Source: an uncultured Treponema sp.
Lineage (GTDB): Bacteria > Spirochaetota > Spirochaetia > Treponematales > Treponemataceae
DNA length: 34,982 bases
Assembly: GCA_937885235.1 (NCBI GenBank)
Contig: CAKZZK010000138.1
Location: forward strand, 1-34,982
Direction of reading: 5' to 3'
Position numbers and translations under genes: made by a program. Shown one piece after another: positions 16,207-24,339 of this stretch. A model generated the notes under the pieces. That model made no database searches. It was not told the DNA's origin and saw nothing but the letters and a program-made list of their open reading frames with translations. The first letter of the stretch is position 1. The number at the start of each line of letters is the position of its first letter.

Positions 16207-16564
16207 GTTCTCGCAAACACTGCCTGTCAGTATTCAAGCAAATGAAAATATATGACAAGGATGATGGTACAAGTATAAAGTGGAGAGAATTTTAAAATTA
16301 GTGTGTTGAAGGGGATACCCCGCAGAAGAATCCAGATAAGTTGTTGAAAGGTATAATATTAGCGTAGCCATCATAACAGCTCTAAAAGCGAAAGCCTTAG
16401 ATTTATTTCGTATTGCTATCATCTGCTGCAAAGCGGGTGCCAAAGCTTGTTCATCAGGTCAAAGAAGTGAGGAAAGCTGACTGTGCAGCACTTTGCGGCG
16501 CATTAGAAGTTTTTCTCCTGCGGGTGCGTGGAGTGGAAATAGCAGCCGCTTTCCGCTTGCCCAT

Positions 16565-16592
16565 TTGCAAAACCGCAGCAATATGCTATACT
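16565..16592 (+). promoter_or_regulatory. Promoter abutting the YczE-like start codon (leaderless type)
   Basis: TTGCAA (16565-16570) and TATACT (16587-16592) are 16 bases apart. Only seven bases separate the -10 box from the ATG at 16600, so the predicted transcript start coincides with the start codon. No Shine-Dalgarno sequence is visible. Confidence 0.6.
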
Positions 16593-16599
16593 TGCAACT

Positions 16600-17298
16600 A
16601 TGAAAGCAAAGATTGATTTCAGTCAGTGGATTGTACCGCATTTCTGGCAGAAATTCGTGGTAGTTGCGGTTGCCATCCTGCTCATGGGATTTAACCTCTC
16701 TTTCCTCATAGAGGCGGCGTGGGGCACGGATCCCTGTTCCTTTATGAATATTAACCTTGCGAACAAGATGGGCTGGACCCTTGGCAACTGGCAGCTGACG
16801 CTCAACGCTGTCATGCTTCTTTTTACCATAATCTTCAAGCCGCGGCTCATCGGCTGCGGCACCTTGCTGAATATGGTGCTCATCGGCTATACGGCGGATT
16901 TCTGTTGCTTCCTGTGGCGCAGCATCGGTCTGCACGCTTTTATCACAGATCCTGCAAACCTCTACTTCCGCGTCCTTGTCTTTGCGCTTGCAATCATTTT
17001 CTTTGTGATAACCGCCGCCGTCTATATGAACGCGGATATGGGGCTTTCCCCCTATGATGCGGCAATCAAGATTATCAGCGGCTGGATTCCGGGAATTCCC
17101 TACTTTATTCTTCGTATCTGCTATGACCTTGCGGCAATAGGCATTGGCTTTCTCGCCGGTTGCCTTGCACCTAACGGCGTGCAGGGATTTTTACTCGGCT
17201 CGGTCATCATGGCTTTTGCCATAGGACCAGCCATCACGACGGTGGGAAAATTTATGAAAAAGCATGTCGCCATATTCAGGGACGATGCAGGGGCATAA
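16600..17298 (+). CDS. YczE/YitT-like integral membrane protein
   Basis: The protein is 232 residues with about five membrane helices and short loops. The pattern matches the YczE-type membrane family: a first helix ending in AAWGTDPCSF, LGNWQLTLNAVMLL, a GCGTLLNMVLIGYTADF segment, MGLSPYDAAIKII in the fourth region, and GSVIMAFAIGPAITTVGK at the end. The function of these proteins is poorly defined; some sit beside biosynthetic or transport genes. There is no ribosome site before the ATG, and the promoter at 16565-16592 predicts a leaderless transcript. It converges with the small secreted-protein gene downstream. Confidence 0.78.
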   Translation: MKAKIDFSQWIVPHFWQKFVVVAVAILLMGFNLSFLIEAAWGTDPCSFMNINLANKMGWTLGNWQLTLNAVMLLFTIIFKPRLIGCGTLLNMVLIGYTADFCCFLWRSIGLHAFITDPANLYFRVLVFALAIIFFVITAAVYMNADMGLSPYDAAIKIISGWIPGIPYFILRICYDLAAIGIGFLAGCLAPNGVQGFLLGSVIMAFAIGPAITTVGKFMKKHVAIFRDDAGA

Positions 17299-17312
17299 CG
17301 TCCCACGCTTTT

Positions 17313-17684
17313 TCATTCGTCAAAATCAAAGAGCGGCATATCGTCAGGAAGGAAAATCAGGAACTTTTCGTTTGCCCGTATCCACTCGCCCTCGTCAGTC
17401 CAGATGGGGGCGGTGAGAATGACATAGAGCCATATTCCGCCCCTGCCATTGCATATATCCTTTCCCAGAATTTCAAGGACGCGCATTTTCATGCCGCCTT
17501 CATGATTTAATGTCCGGTATTTCACTTCTGCGTTCGGATCCTTCTTCGTCCGCAAGTCGATTACACCCATTAACCTAAAGTCAGATAATTTCCTTATGCA
17601 GGCATGGTCATACTCTATGCTGACTTTGCTGAATGCTGCGCATGGAATCAGCGTTAGCAACAACAGTAAAAGTCCTTTTTTCAT
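17313..17684 (-). CDS. Small secreted protein of unknown function
   Basis: The protein is 123 residues. It has a clear signal peptide (residues about 1-19, MKKGLLLLLLTLIPCAAFS), so it is probably periplasmic. The mature part contains two cysteines and short beta-like stretches (VSIEYDHACIRKL, IWLYVILTAPIW) and ends in an acidic tail. The start has AGAGGG upstream. It lies 68 bases after the chemoreceptor gene on the same strand and is likely transcribed with it; no separate promoter is evident. I do not recognise the family. Confidence 0.7.
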   Translation of the reverse strand: MKKGLLLLLLTLIPCAAFSKVSIEYDHACIRKLSDFRLMGVIDLRTKKDPNAEVKYRTLNHEGGMKMRVLEILGKDICNGRGGIWLYVILTAPIWTDEGEWIRANEKFLIFLPDDMPLFDFDE

Positions 17685-17752
17685 GACATGTTCCCTCTGT
17701 AGTGTCCGTGGTGAACACAGGCAGGTTCTGCGTTAATAAGCGGTCCGAACCC

Positions 17753-19537
17753 CTAGCCATTCAGGCCCTCGGCTATCCTCCGCAGCTTTTCTGATGCTTT
17801 GGAGATGCTCTTCGTCGTCGAACCGAAGTCCTCAACGCCCAAGGCTATCTGTCTGAGCGTAATCAGTATCTGCTCGCTGGCTGTTGCCTGCTGCTGGATT
17901 ATCTGCGTTATGTCTCCCGCACTGCCCGCCGTCAACTCGCTGGCATTCTTGATGCTCGCAAAGCGTTCCGAAAGCGAGTTCGCGCTTTCCACACCCTCGT
18001 GTATCTTCTCCGTGCCGCTCTCGCTCGCCAGAATCAGGCTGTCCGACGAGTGCTGGATTTCGGTGATCCGCTCCTTTATCTCCTTGGTGCCGTCTATGAT
18101 GCCGTCGGCCAGCCGGCGGATCTCCGTTGCCACGATGTGGAAGTTCTTTCCTGCCTCGCCTGCGCTGGAGGCTTCAAGCTCCGCGTTGAAAGCGATTATC
18201 TTGGCTTGATCGGCGACGCTGTTGATGAGCGACACGATGTCCCAGATATTGTTTACCTTTTCGCCTAAGTCCTTTATGCCGTCTATCATCCGTTGATTTG
18301 CTTCGGCGATCTCGAGCAACTGGGCGACGTTCTGTTCAAGGCGGCCAACGCCATCCGCCACATCGACGGAACTTTTTCCTGCGACCGAGGACACATCCTG
18401 TATCTTCGATGCGATGTTCTCGGACAGCGCCGTGTTGTCCTCCATCGTCGCGACGATTTCCTTGACTGCGGCGCTCTGCTCCTGCGCGGTGGTAGCGTTC
18501 TCCTTCGCCGCGATGACGAGGCTCTGAATCTCACCCATCAGCTCACTGCTTGCTGTCCGCTCATGAGAGTGCAGGCTGTGGATCCTGAAGAAGGCAAGCG
18601 TGCCGCCCGACAGAAATACGAACAGCACCAGGCAGACCGCAAAAGGCAAAGCCGCCCCCTCAAGGAATGCGGCGACAGTATACTCTTGGAAGAGTATGAT
18701 GTTCCAGCCGATGCTGCCGAGCGGTGAGAGGGCGTACACGCTGTTGCCACGCGACACGAAGCGGGCTTCCTCGCCCGTCAGTTCCTGTTCGTGTCCCGCA
18801 AAGGCGGAGACTAGCTTTGTAATGGGTGTTTTCTCCTCCAGATGGCGCAGGTCGGTGGAGCCGCAGGTTTCCAGTGCGCTGTTGTACAGGTACATCGTGC
18901 AGTCCTCGTTCAGGTGGGAGTACATCGTCTCCACGAAGCCCGTCAGTGGAATGCCCGTGCCGATGAGTCCGAGCGCTGTTCCCCGTACATCGCGCACCAC
19001 GCAGTTCAGCCAGAGGAATGTTTGCTTGAGCCCTATGTCATAGTCAACATTAAACTCGTATGACTTGTTCGTCTGCATGATATTCACGTACCAGGCACTG
19101 TCTGGAATACTCTTGTCTAGTGTATAAAGCTTTTCACCATTGGCATAATACTGCAAGTCCTTGTCGTTTATCATAAAAGACAGCTTGCTCAAGAAGGAAT
19201 CCTGATAGGCGGCAACTTCGGCAATCGCATTATTTCGCAGGGGCTCGTTCTCCGGATTCTCAAAGTAGCTCACGATGAGCGGTGACTTCGCCATCTGCAG
19301 GGCAAGTGCAAGCTGTTCGTTGAAACCTTCGCTGAATCTCAGCTCCATGTTTTGCCGCAGCTGTGACAGCTCTTCACGTGCTGAGCGCTCGAATCTGCGC
19401 CGCGCCGACCCTGAAACAAAAAACGCGCCTGTCACGATAGCGGCAAGCGCGACAGCCGCAATTATGCCGAGTTGAATTACCGAAAACGGAATCGATTTTT
19501 TGTCTATTGTCTGCCCATCTGCTGTCTGTTCATTCAT
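17753..19537 (-). CDS. Methyl-accepting chemotaxis protein without a clear HAMP domain
   Basis: The protein is 594 residues. One membrane helix lies at about 19-43 and a second at about 295-317, enclosing a periplasmic sensor of about 250 residues that resembles a Cache-type domain (AWYVNIMQTNKSYEF, LGLIGTGIPLTGFV). The signalling domain follows almost at once; I see no HAMP. The hairpin tip reads ADQAKIIAFNAELEASSAG then GKNFHIVATEIRRLAD, the standard receptor tip that contacts CheA and CheW, in a variant seen in other spirochaetes. No C-terminal CheR-binding pentapeptide is present. The start codon is only six bases behind a -10 box, with GGAGGG too far away (14 bases), so the message may be leaderless. 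Its 3' half appears more GC-rich than its neighbours. Confidence 0.92.
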   Translation of the reverse strand: MNEQTADGQTIDKKSIPFSVIQLGIIAAVALAAIVTGAFFVSGSARRRFERSAREELSQLRQNMELRFSEGFNEQLALALQMAKSPLIVSYFENPENEPLRNNAIAEVAAYQDSFLSKLSFMINDKDLQYYANGEKLYTLDKSIPDSAWYVNIMQTNKSYEFNVDYDIGLKQTFLWLNCVVRDVRGTALGLIGTGIPLTGFVETMYSHLNEDCTMYLYNSALETCGSTDLRHLEEKTPITKLVSAFAGHEQELTGEEARFVSRGNSVYALSPLGSIGWNIILFQEYTVAAFLEGAALPFAVCLVLFVFLSGGTLAFFRIHSLHSHERTASSELMGEIQSLVIAAKENATTAQEQSAAVKEIVATMEDNTALSENIASKIQDVSSVAGKSSVDVADGVGRLEQNVAQLLEIAEANQRMIDGIKDLGEKVNNIWDIVSLINSVADQAKIIAFNAELEASSAGEAGKNFHIVATEIRRLADGIIDGTKEIKERITEIQHSSDSLILASESGTEKIHEGVESANSLSERFASIKNASELTAGSAGDITQIIQQQATASEQILITLRQIALGVEDFGSTTKSISKASEKLRRIAEGLNG

Positions 19538-19543
19538 AGAGCT

Positions 19544-19571
19544 ATATTATTCCCTCCACCGAAAATGTCAA
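19544..19571 (-). promoter_or_regulatory. Chemoreceptor promoter abutting the start codon
   Basis: On the minus strand a perfect TTGACA (19571-19566) is followed after 16 bases by TAATAT (19549-19544). Six bases then lead to the ATG at 19537, so the predicted transcript starts at or within a base or two of the start codon. Confidence 0.6.
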
Positions 19572-19622
19572 GGGCATTTCCCGTGACTTTCGCAAATTTT
19601 CCGCGCATCTACCTTCGCGTTT

Positions 19623-19632
19623 CCCCCCCCCC
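19623..19632. repeat. Homopolymeric C10 tract between divergent promoters
   Basis: Ten consecutive C on the plus strand (ten G on the minus strand) lie nine bases upstream of the -35 box of the 812-residue secreted protein and 51 bases from the -35 box of the divergent chemoreceptor. Tracts of this length change by slipped-strand mispairing, and G tracts in similar positions set promoter strength for tpr genes in T. pallidum. Phase variation here is inferred. Confidence 0.75.
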
Positions 19633-19641
19633 ATCCGCCGA

Positions 19642-19670
19642 TTGCCGTAACCATCGCTTTCCTGTATACT
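19642..19670 (+). promoter_or_regulatory. Promoter of the 812-residue secreted protein (leaderless type)
   Basis: TTGCCG (19642-19647) and TATACT (19665-19670) are 17 bases apart. Eight bases separate the -10 box from the ATG at 19679 and no ribosome site is present. The C10 tract ends just upstream of the -35 box. Confidence 0.65.
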
Positions 19671-19678
19671 GAACACAC

Positions 19679-22117
19679 ATGAAGCCCATATATCACAAAA
19701 AAAATGCAGCCATCCTGTTGTGCATCCTCCTGTCGCTTTTCGCAGCCGTTTCCGCTCCTGCGCAGGAAAGCGTCCTGCATGACATCACTGCCACGCAGGA
19801 TGTGAGCGGTTCCCTTCCCCCGAAAGTGCTCATGCGCACCATGACGCAGTCCTACTGTACGTATTACGATTTTGCCATCAAAGACGGCAAGATTTATGCG
19901 AAAGAGAAAGGAAATGCAGAATGGAAGCTCTTCTTAAAGACCGGACTGCCGTTCAGTGGATCCGGCAGCGGAAAGGATGTCTTTGATCCCCCTGCCGCCA
20001 TCTGCGAGTTGTGCTGCGATGCCGACAGCCTCTGCGCCTTTGACCAGGATGGCGTTATGTATTCCTGCTTTATCTCAAAAACCGCCCCCCAGAAGCCCTT
20101 CCGTTGGCGGAAGCTCTGCGGCTTTCCGCGGGAAAACTACCTTGTGCAGAACGACTTGGTGGTGGAAAAGCGCGGGTGGAGCATGGGCTGCCGCCGCGGC
20201 GAAATCCTGTGGTATGAAGACAGGTACGGCAATCAGCACCATTACGGCACCATGGGCTTGGAAACCTTTTACTTCTTGACCAAGGACGGACAGCACATCC
20301 GCTTTACGGACAGCGGCTTGCCCACGGATTTCAGCCGTTCCATACAGGGACCGGAAGAAGGGCGCTTCGTTGCGGAGAACATCAGCGTGTCGGGAGACAC
20401 TATCTTCCTCATTGGCGACAGGGGAAGCATGTATACCCGTCTCATAGACTTTGACACCATGGGCTGCGACCCCGTGTTCTTCCAGTACACCTATGAGAAG
20501 CTGCCCCAGTATTCGGCTGGCACGGACTATATTTCAAACTATGCACCTTGGGCGCTCCCTGCAGAAGACTGGTTCAAGCAGCCGAAAATCAAGCTTTCCG
20601 GTTCCGCACGGCTTTCCAAAATTATCAGCATAGCACAGACGGGACGGGGCAATGCGGCGCGAGAGCTTCGCGTTGCAGGGACCGATGCTTCCGGCAGGAT
20701 AGGCTATTATCACAAGATGCTCTTTGATGCGGAATGGCTGTTCAGCCCCGCCGAGCTGGTGATAGCGGATGAATTCTTTCTGGAAAACAAGGCGGAAGCG
20801 GGAGAGGAAACGACGTTTTCCTATCGGGGCTACATCAGCAAGAACAGCAACAAGCTTGCCGGTTACAGCTGCATGGTGGAAGGGGCGGCGCTTTCAAGCG
20901 AGGACAGGTGCACGCTCACCATCAGCCACGGGGAAGAGTCCTTTTCCTGCGCCCTCTATCCTGTGGAAAAATGGACGTATATCAGGCGCTATAATCCTGG
21001 CTTTGACGGCACGCCGAGGTATTACTTTATCACCGCAGAAATCGACGAGTGGAAGCTTTCCAGATATTCCAAAGACTTCCGCCAGCTGCTTGAAGATTTG
21101 TTCAAGGACCGCCATCTCAAGCTCTTTGATTTCTCTGCCGAAGCGAGCACGCAATACTACCAGATTGATATTTTAGGCGGCGCAACTTCGTTCAGAGGGG
21201 TGACGGGGCAGGATGCCTACACGCTCTTTATGACCTGTGATGGCAATGCGGATGCCCAGCCTTTTGTCTACAAGGCGGGAAAGTCCATGGAACTGGGCGG
21301 AATAGGAAATCCACTTTCCGAAGACTTGGTGCTTGCACCTAAAGAGTTCTACACGGCGGCGGATTCTGAGGAGATTGCCCAAAAGCTTGAAAACAACAAG
21401 GCATACCGCAAGAATCTGGAAGAGATGAGCAAGGCGCAGAAAAAATATCACGAAAAGGCTGTCCGCTCCCGCTGGGGCTTTAGCTTTTTTGACATTGTAT
21501 CACGGATAACGTTCTTGAACAAGGTCAATTTCCCCAAGATAAAGCAGGTGACAAGCTACATGGGAGACCTGCTCACCGCGAACGCAAGCCTCTATGGTGA
21601 TTTAATAGCGTATATGGACTGGGCGTATCCTTCCGTGCTTGATTTGCTGGACCTTCGCCTTGCCGCCTATTCCCGCCTGCTTGACAGTCTGGAAAACGGC
21701 GAGGGCAGTGCGGCGCTTGACAGCGGTTTCCACGAATCTCTTATAGGCTATTATGACGACATAGCCTTTCCCCATCATGCCGTGCAGGGAGAAGAAGCTA
21801 CTCTGGATATGCTTGAAATTTCCCCGCAGTTTGCCTGCTTTGTGCTGCAAAAGGCTGACGGTACGGTAATCCTCATCCGCCCCGAGGATGTTCCGCAGAC
21901 GGTGGCGGAAAACGACGCGCCCTATAAGTTTCGGGCGACCTTTACGATGGTATCCCTTGCAAAAAATGCCCGCCACGCGCCGCCTGACAATGAAAACGTG
22001 ATTGCCGACATAGACTCTTATCAAGGGGAGCTGCGCTGGGACGGCAAGACGGTGCGCATCTATATAAAGAACGCGATATTCACCAAGAAGCTGCTTTTCG
22101 CGGGTTCTGCTGAGTAG
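19679..22117 (+). CDS. Large secreted protein of unknown function
   Basis: The protein is 812 residues with a signal peptide (about 1-29, cleavage probably after a SAPAQ-like site). The first 400 residues are rich in aromatic and glycine-containing short beta segments with recurring turns such as KDGKIYAKE, QDGVMYSCF and KDGQHIRFT; a beta-propeller or similar repeat fold is possible but unproven. Several cysteines cluster at about 108-150. A helical section (about 575-690, with SEEIAQKLENNKAYRKNLEEM) follows, then a final beta-rich domain. It is probably periplasmic or surface-exposed. I know no matching family. Its promoter lies beside a C10 tract, so expression may be switched, which would suit a surface or secreted antigen-like role. 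Confidence 0.72.
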   Translation: MKPIYHKKNAAILLCILLSLFAAVSAPAQESVLHDITATQDVSGSLPPKVLMRTMTQSYCTYYDFAIKDGKIYAKEKGNAEWKLFLKTGLPFSGSGSGKDVFDPPAAICELCCDADSLCAFDQDGVMYSCFISKTAPQKPFRWRKLCGFPRENYLVQNDLVVEKRGWSMGCRRGEILWYEDRYGNQHHYGTMGLETFYFLTKDGQHIRFTDSGLPTDFSRSIQGPEEGRFVAENISVSGDTIFLIGDRGSMYTRLIDFDTMGCDPVFFQYTYEKLPQYSAGTDYISNYAPWALPAEDWFKQPKIKLSGSARLSKIISIAQTGRGNAARELRVAGTDASGRIGYYHKMLFDAEWLFSPAELVIADEFFLENKAEAGEETTFSYRGYISKNSNKLAGYSCMVEGAALSSEDRCTLTISHGEESFSCALYPVEKWTYIRRYNPGFDGTPRYYFITAEIDEWKLSRYSKDFRQLLEDLFKDRHLKLFDFSAEASTQYYQIDILGGATSFRGVTGQDAYTLFMTCDGNADAQPFVYKAGKSMELGGIGNPLSEDLVLAPKEFYTAADSEEIAQKLENNKAYRKNLEEMSKAQKKYHEKAVRSRWGFSFFDIVSRITFLNKVNFPKIKQVTSYMGDLLTANASLYGDLIAYMDWAYPSVLDLLDLRLAAYSRLLDSLENGEGSAALDSGFHESLIGYYDDIAFPHHAVQGEEATLDMLEISPQFACFVLQKADGTVILIRPEDVPQTVAENDAPYKFRATFTMVSLAKNARHAPPDNENVIADIDSYQGELRWDGKTVRIYIKNAIFTKKLLFAGSAE

Positions 22118-22133
22118 GATTGAGGAGCGTGCC

Positions 22134-22607
22134 TCACTCGTCTTCCAGCTCTGGAATGCGCAGTTTGAGCGCCTTGATGAACTGCTCCCCGCTTACCCCC
22201 TCCCGCAGGCAGATGAAGATGCAGTTTTCTCCCGCAATGGTGCCAATGATTTCGTCCATGGAAAACGCATCGAGCGCCTGCGAAACGGCATCCGCATGGC
22301 CGCCGAAGGTTTTGATGACGACGATATTTCCGTTGTATTCAATGCTCACGTAGCCGCGCAGGAAGTCCTGCACGAATATGTGCTCGCTTTCCCTCCGTTC
22401 ATCATCATCGGGCAGGGTGTAGACGTAGCCCGCGTGACCGTCGCTTATTTTGCCTACTTTGAGCAGCTTGAGGTCTCGCGAAAGGGTTGCCTGCGTCACT
22501 TCAAAGCCCTCTTTCTGTAGGTAGCCGAGCAGTTCTTCCTGACTTTCTATCCGGTAATTCTTGATGAGTTTGCGGACGGCTTTAAGCCGTGTAAGCCTTT
22601 CCTTCAT
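22134..22607 (-). CDS. argR: Arginine repressor ArgR
   Basis: The protein is 157 residues from the ATG at 22607. ArgR is a hexameric repressor of arginine metabolism that uses arginine as co-repressor. The N-terminal winged helix has SQEELLGYLQKEGFEVTQA then TLSRDLKLLKVGKI, with the family's SRD core. The C-terminal oligomerisation and arginine-binding half has KTFGGHADAVSQALD and GTIAGENCIFICLRE. An in-frame ATG at 22616 exists, but it lies upstream of the predicted transcript start and inside the operator, so 22607 is preferred. There is no ribosome site. The gene converges with the secreted-protein gene, only 16 bases apart. Confidence 0.93.
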   Translation of the reverse strand: MKERLTRLKAVRKLIKNYRIESQEELLGYLQKEGFEVTQATLSRDLKLLKVGKISDGHAGYVYTLPDDDERRESEHIFVQDFLRGYVSIEYNGNIVVIKTFGGHADAVSQALDAFSMDEIIGTIAGENCIFICLREGVSGEQFIKALKLRIPELEDE

Positions 22608-22611
22608 AATA

Positions 22612-22646
22612 TGCATAATTATGTATATTTATGCAAAAGATGTCAA
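22612..22646 (-). promoter_or_regulatory. argR promoter overlapped by two ARG boxes
   Basis: On the minus strand TTGACA (22646-22641) is followed after 17 bases by CATAAT (22623-22618). One box, TGCATAAATATACA (22635-22622), fits the ARG pattern TGNATWWWWATNCA exactly. A second, TACATAATTATGCA (22625-22612), fits with one change and shares four bases with the first. Together they cover the end of the spacer, the -10 and the start region, so ArgR would block its own promoter. Confidence 0.75.
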
Positions 22647-22659
22647 GGGTAAGGCGATG

Positions 22660-24336
22660 CTATGAGTTGAAGCGTTCCTCGGCAAGGACCTTCACCTTTT
22701 CAAGCGCGGCGCAGATAGCGCTGTATGTGTCTGGATTGCTGAGCGCGAGGCTTTCGGTCTGCCCCCGCCAGAAGATGAATTTATCCTTGTTCTTTTTGTT
22801 TGCGAGCTTTTTGAGCGTGAGAGGGATTTTCTTTGCCAGCTTAGGGGTGATGGTTCCCGCCCTCGCCTTTGCGAGCAGTTCCGCAAGTTCTTCCTCTTTT
22901 GTCTGGCAGGCGCAAGGGGCAAGCTTTTCGTACAGCTGCCTGAGCGTTTCCAGCGGGAACTTATCGCAGTCTTCGGGAGGAAAAAGCTCAAAGAAGCTTT
23001 CTGTTTTTATGAAGTGTTGGCATCCGCCCTCGCTGAACACGAGGTTGTCCTTGCCTTCAAGGGGGAATGCCTTGCACAGGGCGTGCTCGTGGAACTTTTG
23101 CTTGAACAGCAGCAGTATCTTCTTTCTTTCAAAAAGGGAATCTATGGCATTTATGGAAGCCTCATCAGACTGCTTGCTTGTGTCTATGCACAGGATGAAC
23201 TCTATGTTTGTGTTCTGCCGTTTGTTGCTCTGCTTGCCGCCGCGGTACTTTATGTATTCGTTCGTCACGATGGACAGCTTTCCCTTCCTGCAGCAGATAT
23301 CCTTCATTGTGCTGAAGGGGATGATGCCATCCGTGCTGTAGCTGATGAGGATGAACTTTGCATCAAGATGGTTAATTAAATCCTCAAAGGCTGCCTCTGC
23401 TTCGTGCCGGTAGCAGTAGGGAGATTTAGTCTGTACCCAGTCTTTGCGTATGGCGGCTTTCTCTTTCAGCTCTCCTTTGTCATTCAGTTCCAGCGGCGCG
23501 GGAATTTTGTCCCAGCGGGCAATGCTGTTGAGCAGATGGTAATTGCTGCCGTACTGGTGCTGGTTGTACGGCGGATCGAGGTAGGCTATGTCTATGCCCC
23601 TGAGTTCTTCCTTGCGCACGAGGAGGTTTGCATCCTCCTGGGAGACATGCACGGGAGATGCCGCATCTATGAGCGGTGCTTCGTGCAGGGCTATCGCTTT
23701 GAGTATGCGGGGAAGGGCATCCTTGCCGTGCCCGCCGAAGCCCTTGTGGTACGCCTTGAATACGCCGGAGGTGTTTGTGTGCGTGGCGGCTTCGTAGATG
23801 AGGCTTGCAAGCAGTATATTGCGCCTGCGCCTGTCGTCCTCCGTCGCTTCTGGATAAGTTTCTTCTATATAGTTGCGAATTTTATCTATGGCGAGGGCGT
23901 TCTGCCGCGTGTAGAAAAGCCGCTCTGTCCTAAAGTCGGCTGCCGTTGTGTCAAAGCTTGCGGGCGCGTAATACGCTGCGATGTACTGCTCTTCAGGAGG
24001 CGGGGCGGGGAGCGCATTGATCTGTGCGAGCAGCGCGGCAAATGTCTCCCTGCTGCCGAAGAGCCTTTCGATGTCCGATGCGTCTGCTTCCAAAAATCCC
24101 TTGCCGAGGATATAGGCGTAAGTTTCCCAGTCGTTGCTGTATAATTCAAAGCCCAGCGCCTTTGCCAGTCGCGACACGGAGCCACTGCCGGAAAAGGCAT
24201 CAAAAAAACGCAAGCCTGGGCGCAGCTCAAGTCCGGTGCTTTTGATTGCCTGATAGACGAGGGGAAGCAGCCTGCGCTTGTTGCCTATGTAGGCGATGAG
24301 CTGCTGCGTGAGATACGGGGATGAAAAATCTATCAT
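22660..24336 (-). CDS. D12-class DNA adenine methyltransferase with C-terminal extension
   Basis: The protein is 558 residues. It transfers a methyl group from S-adenosylmethionine to adenine N6. The AdoMet-binding part is clear: YIGNKRRLL near residue 16, DAFSGSGSVSR at 46-56 (motif I), and the catalytic YLDPPYNQHQYG with DPPY at 254-257, followed by NYHLLNSIARWD. This pattern resembles type II methylases of the NlaIII/FokI group rather than Dam. About 180 residues after the catalytic core (from roughly 380) match nothing I recognise and could be a target-recognition or additional domain. No restriction nuclease gene is adjacent. It starts three bases after the stop of the anchored protein gene, with no good ribosome site, so coupling is likely. 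Confidence 0.88.
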   Translation of the reverse strand: MIDFSSPYLTQQLIAYIGNKRRLLPLVYQAIKSTGLELRPGLRFFDAFSGSGSVSRLAKALGFELYSNDWETYAYILGKGFLEADASDIERLFGSRETFAALLAQINALPAPPPEEQYIAAYYAPASFDTTAADFRTERLFYTRQNALAIDKIRNYIEETYPEATEDDRRRRNILLASLIYEAATHTNTSGVFKAYHKGFGGHGKDALPRILKAIALHEAPLIDAASPVHVSQEDANLLVRKEELRGIDIAYLDPPYNQHQYGSNYHLLNSIARWDKIPAPLELNDKGELKEKAAIRKDWVQTKSPYCYRHEAEAAFEDLINHLDAKFILISYSTDGIIPFSTMKDICCRKGKLSIVTNEYIKYRGGKQSNKRQNTNIEFILCIDTSKQSDEASINAIDSLFERKKILLLFKQKFHEHALCKAFPLEGKDNLVFSEGGCQHFIKTESFFELFPPEDCDKFPLETLRQLYEKLAPCACQTKEEELAELLAKARAGTITPKLAKKIPLTLKKLANKKNKDKFIFWRGQTESLALSNPDTYSAICAALEKVKVLAEERFNS

Positions 24337-24339
24337 AAA

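Larger units (their letters stand above)
16131..16599. other. Gene-free region of 469 bases between oadB and the YczE-like gene
   Basis: No open reading frame here has a convincing start, length or composition. The region contains a perfect 16-bp inverted repeat (16162-16206), a third related copy (16224-16235), and a promoter at its right end (16565-16592). The rest may be decayed sequence. Confidence 0.55.

Noticed and set aside
16234..16443. 69-codon minus-strand frame in the gene-free region after oadB
   Set aside because: No ribosome site, no recognisable features, and it lies in apparently non-coding sequence.
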